From Clostridiales bacterium (GTDB lineage: Bacteria > Bacillota > Clostridia > Oscillospirales > QAMX01), in contig QAMX01000109.1 in the NCBI GenBank assembly GCA_003149835.1, positions 1-5,494 of the forward strand: a DNA stretch of 5,494 bases. The letters run 5' to 3'. Every line of letters begins with the position of its first letter. Positions within the stretch are counted from its first letter, which is position 1. Shown here in pieces: positions 1-4,080 of this stretch. Position numbers and translations under genes: made by a program. The notes under the pieces are model-generated. The model was not told where the DNA came from, ran no database searches, and saw only the letters and a program-made list of their open reading frames with translations.

Positions 1-2466
1 AACGGCAGAGCGGGCTCCCGCCGCGCCATCGTCCTCGTTTCCGCCGGACAAGCCAAGTATTATAACGATCCGCTCGACGAGCTCACGCTTGGCACAGGTC
101 TCCTCATGACGTCAATCTGCACCGAGCAGACGCTTGATCAGGCGCATTTGACGAGGGATTTCGGTATGTCGATCTACTCGGTCGGCATCGGCGTCAACGA
201 CGATTCCCCGGCTGAACAGCTGCTGCTGGCGGCACAGGATCAGGGCTATTACACCAACGCCTCGGCCAATGCCGCGTCGAGCATCGCCGCCGATTTAGCG
301 GCCGGCGACGATCCGTTTGACGTCGCGGCTCCCGGTAGCACCTGGACCGTCGGCTTTGCCAAAGAGTCCCTGCTCCCCGACGGCGTGCCCTTTATGTCCT
401 ACAAGGTCGAGGATCTGCCCGCGACCGGTCTCCTGTACAGCCGGGATATTCTGAACGAGGACCTCTCCTTCGACCCGGACGACCTTCCGGCCAACCTGAA
501 AGCGCTGGTTTTGAAACTCAACGCGATGCAGGCCGACCCCAACCGCTATCCGTCGGCCATGGTGAAAACGCTGTCGAGCTTTATCAACCGCGTGCTGCCG
601 ATTGACCCGCCTTTCAGCCCTGACTCGTTGCTGGCGAATTCCGCGACCTTTGCAAGCGACCTCGCCGCGTTCAACGCGCAGTTCGGCGCCGCCGAAACGG
701 CTCTGACGGCCGGAACGGCCGACGTCCTCGCTGCTGCCGCGGCGCGCTATGTCGAAGCCGGCTCGACGCAGGAAGCCGCCGAAGCGGCTGCGGCGCAGAA
801 TTTCGCCGATTTCCTCGCCAACGGCTCCTCGGCCGACGCACAGCTCGACGCCGACTATCAGGCGCTGCTGTCTGAAATCAACGGCATGGAACTCACGGAC
901 TACACGCCCGAAGCTACCCAATACTATATGGCGGGCTTTGAGTTAGACTGGTCCTGCCTCGGCTATCTCGACGCCCCGTACGTTCGGGCCGCCTACATCG
1001 ACGACAACACCGGCCGCGGAGGCATCATCCTCGTCTCCGTCGAGACCATCGGCATGGCGCGCGCCGATATCAACCGCATCCGCGACCGCCTCGCCCCCTT
1101 TATCCATGAAAACGGCATCCGCGAGGTACACATCCTCTCAGCGCACAACCACTCGACCATCGACACGATGGGCATCTGGGGGCCGATGCTCGAAGACGGC
1201 AAGGACGACGCCTATATGGAGCAGGTTATGACCAGCATCTGCGACGTCTCCGTCGCCGCTTATCACGCGCGCAAGACCGGTTCGCTCTATGTCGGTACCG
1301 TTGACGCCGGCGAACAGACCGGTTACCCCGAACTGCTCGTGGAGGACAGGAGATATCCGACGGTTACCGACAACGCCGAAATCATCACGCGGTTCCGTTT
1401 CGCGCCTTCCGACGGTTCAAACGAGCTCTACATCGTTCACTTCGGCACGCACCTTGAAGCGCTGCAAGAAGCGAACCGGTATATCAGCGCCGACTTCCTC
1501 GACCCGTTCCAGGATTATCTGGACACGCAGAATAACGACGCCGATTTCATGTTCTTCACCGGCGCCATCGGCGGCCTGATCCGCACCAACCGGTATCAGA
1601 CGCTGCCCAGCGACTTTACGCCGCGCAACGAGGCGCATAAGCATTGGCGAGCCACGCAGCTCACCGGTAAACGCACGGGCGAGCTCGTTTGCAGCATCAC
1701 CGCTGCGGATGAAATCGAGCTGGCGCCGAAGCTCAACACCGTCTCTACGGTCTTTGAAGCCGAGCTTGACAACTTCCTGCTCGCGCTGCTTGCGCAGCTG
1801 AACATCATCAACACGCGCACCTATATTAAGGATCTCGATACCGGCCTGCGCAACACGCACGACAGCATCGCCAGCCTTCAAACGCTAGGCAGCGCCGCCG
1901 CCAACGCCCTGACGACGTATCTACGGTTGTTAAACGAGGGGACGCTCGATCAGCAGGAAATTCTCGTCCAGACGCTCATCGGTTTTGCCGACACCTATTA
2001 TCAGGTCGTCTCAGACAATCTCGCCAACATCGCATCGAGCGAAATGCACTACTTTGAGTTCTACCAGAAAGACGGCGACCGTATCAAGGGGCTCATCCTG
2101 ATGCCGGGTGAAATCTTCCCCGAACTCGTCTACGGCGGAATGCTGGAAGGCGGTACCGGCGACTATTACAAGGATCCGCACAACCCCGACGCGGAGCCGA
2201 TTGATCTCCTCGTCGATATCGCCGAAGCCACAGGCCGCGATTTCGGCGACAATTATGAGGATCTGATCGTCCTCGGACAGGCCAACGATATGATGGGCTA
2301 TATCGTCACGCCCAACGACTGGCTGTTGCATCCCACCCTGCCCTACATCAGCCAGTATCCGCAGGGCTCCTGGCGTCATCACTACGAAGAGACGAACTCG
2401 GCCGGCCCCGATACGGCCTATGTCATCGCCGATACGTTCAGGGAACTGATCGGCAGGGCAAACTGA
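1..2466 (+). CDS. vWA domain fused to neutral ceramidase-like zinc hydrolase, 5'-partial
   Basis: The frame is open from base 1, so the start lies upstream; the first ATG (106) is internal to a domain. 821 residues are visible. Residues 1-100 are the C-terminal half of a vWA fold: a hydrophobic strand ending in LVSAGQ (34-39ish) and the strand SIYSVGIG (57-64). From about W115 a neutral/alkaline ceramidase-like (Ceramidase_alk type) domain begins. It contains VRAAYIDD (from 328), the HNH motif AHNHSTIDTMGIWG (381-394), a second His in HFGTHLEAL (H484), PGE (E704) and NDMMGYI (Y767). These match the two His, Glu and Tyr zinc ligands known for bacterial and human neutral ceramidases. Roughly residues 132-305 (Ala-rich) and 608-678 look like helical insertions. 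The protein ends about 54 residues after the Tyr ligand, so the family's C-terminal Ig-like domain is absent. The signal peptide, if any, is off-window. Ceramide or another N-acyl amide as substrate is inference; the family also contains uncharacterised paralogs. Confidence 0.85.
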   Translation, partial: NGRAGSRRAIVLVSAGQAKYYNDPLDELTLGTGLLMTSICTEQTLDQAHLTRDFGMSIYSVGIGVNDDSPAEQLLLAAQDQGYYTNASANAASSIAADLAAGDDPFDVAAPGSTWTVGFAKESLLPDGVPFMSYKVEDLPATGLLYSRDILNEDLSFDPDDLPANLKALVLKLNAMQADPNRYPSAMVKTLSSFINRVLPIDPPFSPDSLLANSATFASDLAAFNAQFGAAETALTAGTADVLAAAAARYVEAGSTQEAAEAAAAQNFADFLANGSSADAQLDADYQALLSEINGMELTDYTPEATQYYMAGFELDWSCLGYLDAPYVRAAYIDDNTGRGGIILVSVETIGMARADINRIRDRLAPFIHENGIREVHILSAHNHSTIDTMGIWGPMLEDGKDDAYMEQVMTSICDVSVAAYHARKTGSLYVGTVDAGEQTGYPELLVEDRRYPTVTDNAEIITRFRFAPSDGSNELYIVHFGTHLEALQEANRYISADFLDPFQDYLDTQNNDADFMFFTGAIGGLIRTNRYQTLPSDFTPRNEAHKHWRATQLTGKRTGELVCSITAADEIELAPKLNTVSTVFEAELDNFLLALLAQLNIINTRTYIKDLDTGLRNTHDSIASLQTLGSAAANALTTYLRLLNEGTLDQQEILVQTLIGFADTYYQVVSDNLANIASSEMHYFEFYQKDGDRIKGLILMPGEIFPELVYGGMLEGGTGDYYKDPHNPDAEPIDLLVDIAEATGRDFGDNYEDLIVLGQANDMMGYIVTPNDWLLHPTLPYISQYPQGSWRHHYEETNSAGPDTAYVIADTFRELIGRAN

Positions 2467-2545
2467 CCTTGATTCACCGAATATTTTGTCCGTTTGTAAA
2501 GTAAGCTGAACCCATGTGCGGTTTCAGCGTCGCTTGACTGCGGGA

Positions 2546-2589
2546 GAGGCCGGAGGAAAACAAAAATTTCGTTGTTTTCCTCCGGCCTC
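2546..2589 (+). terminator. Strong hairpin, probable terminator of the ceramidase-like gene
   Basis: Left arm GAGGCCGGAGGAAAACAA (2546-2563) is perfectly complementary to 2572-2589, giving an 18-bp stem with an 8-nt loop (2564-2571). It lies about 80 nt after the + strand stop and is followed on the + strand by the short pyrimidine-rich tail AGTCTTTCT. The T-tract is poor, so termination efficiency is uncertain. The minus-strand side has no T-run. It may instead stabilise the mRNA 3' end or be a dispersed repeat. Confidence 0.55.
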
Positions 2590-2908
2590 AGTCTTTCTGA
2601 TGAGCAAAACACAGCGTCAGTTGATCAAGGGTTGACTTTTTGCAGAAAACCAGAGAAAAGTCTTGCGATACTCCCACGTTGTTGTCAGCAAAATACCTGT
2701 CATCGAATGCGCTGACAACTGAGAGAGCGTCATATTCATATCGCTGCCCAACAAACTTCTTCCATAGACGGTTTGTTCTCATATAAGCCCCGTGAGAAGG
2801 CCGCGGATTTTCAACAGCCATATTCTGAAGCGTTGTGCTCATAAGGAGAAAAATCATACCCGCCGAAAAGCATCTTCGGCGGGTATCGTTATGTAAGGTC
2901 ATGCTCAT
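2588..2908 (-). CDS. Doubtful 106-residue ORF, unrecognised
   Basis: Its ATG overlaps the methyltransferase stop in an ATGA arrangement, which could allow translational coupling, and it ends at the edge of the 18-bp hairpin. I recognise no family. The stretch from about residue 40 on (AYMRTNRLWKKFVGQRYEY and onward) has ordinary protein-like composition. Against it, codons 8-18 are the stem-loop of a good minus-strand terminator, so most transcripts should end inside its first codons. No Shine-Dalgarno precedes the start or the internal ATGs. It could be a remnant of an older gene interrupted when the methyltransferase cassette arrived, or a chance frame. Confidence 0.25.
   Translation of the reverse strand: MSMTLHNDTRRRCFSAGMIFLLMSTTLQNMAVENPRPSHGAYMRTNRLWKKFVGQRYEYDALSVVSAFDDRYFADNNVGVSQDFSLVFCKKSTLDQLTLCFAHQKD
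2849..2886 (-). terminator. Rho-independent terminator of the methyltransferase
   Basis: Read on the minus strand, a perfect 12-bp stem (ATACCCGCCGAA pairing with TTCGGCGGGTAT; plus-strand arms 2856-2867 and 2875-2886) with a 7-nt loop is followed by GA and five T residues (2849-2853). It begins 18 nt after the methyltransferase stop codon. This is a textbook intrinsic terminator, oriented only for minus-strand transcription, and marks the end of the transcription unit starting near 3844. Confidence 0.85.
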
Positions 2909-3699
2909 TTTCTACACACAAGCAAAGCGTGCCCCGCCATACCGGTACAACTTTCATGATTTATCATTTTATCGTAAAGCGGGCGCATAATTTCAAACTG
3001 TTCATTTGTCATATTGTTCACAATATTCATATAAAGCGCAAAATTTGTGGCAAGATTTTTAATTTTGGACAATCCACAATTCCTCGCCATATTTTCCATT
3101 TCTTCTGGCGTTGTATAAAAAAATAGATTTGGGCGATTATCATCAGTACCTTTTTCAAAAATATACTCATTTGTTTTTTCATTTGGATAAGTATTTGGTG
3201 CCATAATGCAATCCCCTGCATAAGTACCAATTGAAACTATATATGCAAAAGCAATTACTCCACCTTTCTTGCATACTCTTGTCGCCTCTTTAAAAGCAAG
3301 TGCTCGCTCCTCTTTTGGCAGATGATACATAGGTCCTAAATGCAAAACAACATCAAAACTATTATCAGATATATTTTCCAAATTAATAGCATCACCAACC
3401 GCACACGATATATTTTTTACACCTCTTTCTTTTATACGCGCATTAAATAATTCTATATGCGGAGGAAACAAATCTATGCCAAGATACTCTTTACAAGCAT
3501 CGGCATAGTGAAACCCGTAATATCCGGCAGCACACCCAACCTCTAAAACTCTGTCAGTTTTTTTGATTAGCCCTTCTAAGTGTTTTTTTGTATAATAAAA
3601 TTCTAACGAGTCTGTTCGTGATTGATTTTCTCTACCATCGTCAATAAGTCCACCTGTTCCACTATATTTACTATATATTTGTTCTTTATTACTCGCCAT
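2905..3699 (-). CDS. Class I SAM-dependent methyltransferase (Methyltransf_11/25-like)
   Basis: The protein has 264 residues, a normal length for a complete small class I methyltransferase. Motif I is VLEVGCAAGYYG (51-62), the glycine loop binding S-adenosylmethionine. LGIDLFPPHIEL (73-84) supplies the acidic residue for the ribose (motif II). CAVGDAINLE (99-108) is motif III, and FDVVLHLGPMYHL (115-127) is motif IV. A post-motif KKGGVIAFAYI (144-154) strand follows. The start ATG is preceded by AAGGAG (3711-3716) at an 11-nt spacing. The gene is clearly more AT-rich than both neighbours, suggesting transfer. It is preceded by a promoter and a 41-codon leader ORF that overlaps its start, and followed by a terminator, so it forms a self-contained unit. 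The substrate is not evident; the cytosolic, soluble fold fits a small molecule. From memory and unverified, related methyltransferases occur in Firmicute mobile resistance islands. The C-terminal SCTGMAGHALLVCRK closes the last beta strands. Confidence 0.9.
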   Translation of the reverse strand: MASNKEQIYSKYSGTGGLIDDGRENQSRTDSLEFYYTKKHLEGLIKKTDRVLEVGCAAGYYGFHYADACKEYLGIDLFPPHIELFNARIKERGVKNISCAVGDAINLENISDNSFDVVLHLGPMYHLPKEERALAFKEATRVCKKGGVIAFAYIVSIGTYAGDCIMAPNTYPNEKTNEYIFEKGTDDNRPNLFFYTTPEEMENMARNCGLSKIKNLATNFALYMNIVNNMTNEQFEIMRPLYDKMINHESCTGMAGHALLVCRK

Positions 3700-3814
3700 G
3701 GTCGTTTGTACTCCTTATTTCACATTTTATCTTATTGTTTATAATATTTGTGTTTTTATTGTTCAAGAATATAATGTTTGAAATATCATCTTCAATTATA
3801 CTGGCTACGACCAT
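3689..3814 (-). CDS. 41-residue leader peptide ORF upstream of the methyltransferase
   Basis: On the minus strand an ATG at 3814-3812 opens 41 codons ending in TAA (3691-3689). The product starts MVVASIIEDDISNIIFLNN and ends RSTNDHGE; it is rich in Ile (9) and Asn (8), with no recognisable domain or membrane segment. Its Shine-Dalgarno, AGGAGGTGATC, is almost a perfect complement of the 16S rRNA tail and is stronger than that of the methyltransferase. The last 11 nt overlap the methyltransferase gene in another frame. It sits about 30 nt behind the inferred transcription start. This layout suggests a regulatory leader whose translation controls, or is coupled to, the downstream gene. The alternative is an untranslated AT-rich 5' leader with a fortuitous frame, which the ideal ribosome binding site argues against. 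Confidence 0.65.
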   Translation of the reverse strand: MVVASIIEDDISNIIFLNNKNTNIINNKIKCEIRSTNDHGE

Positions 3815-3817
3815 AGC
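3695..3817 (-). promoter_or_regulatory. Long-range inverted repeat linking leader start and methyltransferase start
   Basis: In the minus-strand transcript, GCUAUGGUCGU (3817-3807, containing the leader AUG) can pair with ACGACCAUGGC (3705-3695, containing the methyltransferase AUG). This makes an 11-bp helix with one G-U pair. The two arms are separated by 101 very AT-rich nt. A competing local hairpin, GGCUA/UAGCC (3818-3803), can form at the leader start. Pairing would hide the methyltransferase start codon, and ribosome occupancy of the leader start would prevent it. The base pairing is read from sequence; the switching behaviour is inferred. Confidence 0.5.
3711..3716 (-). promoter_or_regulatory. 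Ribosome binding site of the methyltransferase
   Basis: AAGGAG on the minus strand lies 11 nt before the ATG at 3699 and decides the start. It lies inside the coding frame of the 41-codon leader ORF, so ribosomes translating the leader pass over it. Confidence 0.75.
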
Positions 3818-3820
3818 CTG

Positions 3821-3830
3821 ATCACCTCCT
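3821..3830 (-). promoter_or_regulatory. Near-perfect Shine-Dalgarno of the leader ORF
   Basis: The minus strand reads AGGAGGTGAT here, continuing with C, matching the anti-Shine-Dalgarno of 16S rRNA over about 11 nt. The leader ATG follows at 3814. Such an extended match is unusual and implies very efficient ribosome loading at the leader. Confidence 0.75.
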
Positions 3831-3850
3831 CTAATAAGGATTATATAAAT

Positions 3851-3879
3851 ATTCTACCACATGTCACATGCGATAGCAA
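3851..3879 (-). promoter_or_regulatory. Sigma-A-type promoter for leader and methyltransferase
   Basis: On the minus strand TTGCTA (-35, 3879-3874; 4 of 6 to TTGACA) and TAGAAT (-10, 3856-3851; 5 of 6 to TATAAT) are separated by exactly 17 nt. A start near 3844 would leave about 30 nt before the leader ATG. The spacer contains CATGTGACATG, a short palindrome-like sequence that could be incidental or a regulator site. Confidence 0.75.
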
Positions 3880-4080
3880 GCGGGAAACTTGTACGGCAAG
3901 CTTCGGTTTGTAGCAAAAAGTAACGGTACAGCCATCACTGGTTACACCGTATCCTACATGCCGTTTGTCCTTTCAAGCATCTTGTTATCCTGTTCATCTT
4001 TTTTTTGATCCGTTTTTACTGTTTTCCTGTTCGAAGTTTTACAGAGTGGAAAGCCGTTGAATCGGACAGGAACCTGTGCC
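3880..4080. other. Gene-free region between the cassette promoter and the DUF2201 gene
   Basis: No convincing coding frame is present on either strand. It holds the probable terminator of the rightmost gene, an eight-T run (3999-4006) and small palindromes such as CAAG-cat-CTTG (3974-3984) and ACAGG-aa-CCTGT (4066-4077). None looks like a transposon end. The GC-rich composition of the right gene falls off here towards the AT-rich cassette. Confidence 0.5.
3915..3950 (-). terminator. Imperfect terminator downstream of the DUF2201 gene
   Basis: On the minus strand ACGGT-GT-AACCA-GTGA-TGGCT-GT-ACCGT forms two 5-bp helices (one G-U pair) split by a 2x2 internal loop, followed by TACTTTTTG. The T-run and orientation fit termination of the gene ending at 4081, about 130 nt upstream. 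The stem is weak, so the call is tentative. It would also insulate the methyltransferase promoter from read-through. Confidence 0.45.

Larger units (their letters stand above)
2467..2904. other. Convergent intergenic region with two hairpins
   Basis: This stretch separates the + strand ceramidase-like gene from the - strand methyltransferase. Composition is intermediate between the GC-rich left gene and the AT-rich cassette. It holds an 18-bp perfect inverted repeat near its left end and a minus-strand terminator near its right end. Between them lies one open frame of 106 codons on the minus strand, listed separately at low confidence. I see no recognisable protein family, RNA gene or insertion-sequence end in it. 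Confidence 0.6.

Noticed and set aside
106..108. ATG at 106 as the start of the left gene
   Set aside because: The frame is open to base 1 and the 35 upstream codons encode a vWA strand, so this Met is internal. There is no suitable ribosome binding site before it.
2814..3935. ACAGCCAT at 2814-2821 and 3928-3935 as a target-site duplication around the AT-rich cassette
   Set aside because: An 8-nt match between two flanks of a few hundred bases is expected about once by chance, and no inverted terminal repeats accompany it.
3974..4006. Plus-strand terminator made of CAAG-cat-CTTG and the eight-T run
   Set aside because: The stem is only 4 bp and is 14 nt from the T-run, and no plus-strand gene lies upstream that would need it.
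4066..4077. Palindrome ACAGGAACCTGT just after the DUF2201 stop
   Set aside because: Arms are 5 bp with a 2-nt centre, too tight for an RNA hairpin and without a T-tract; probably incidental.
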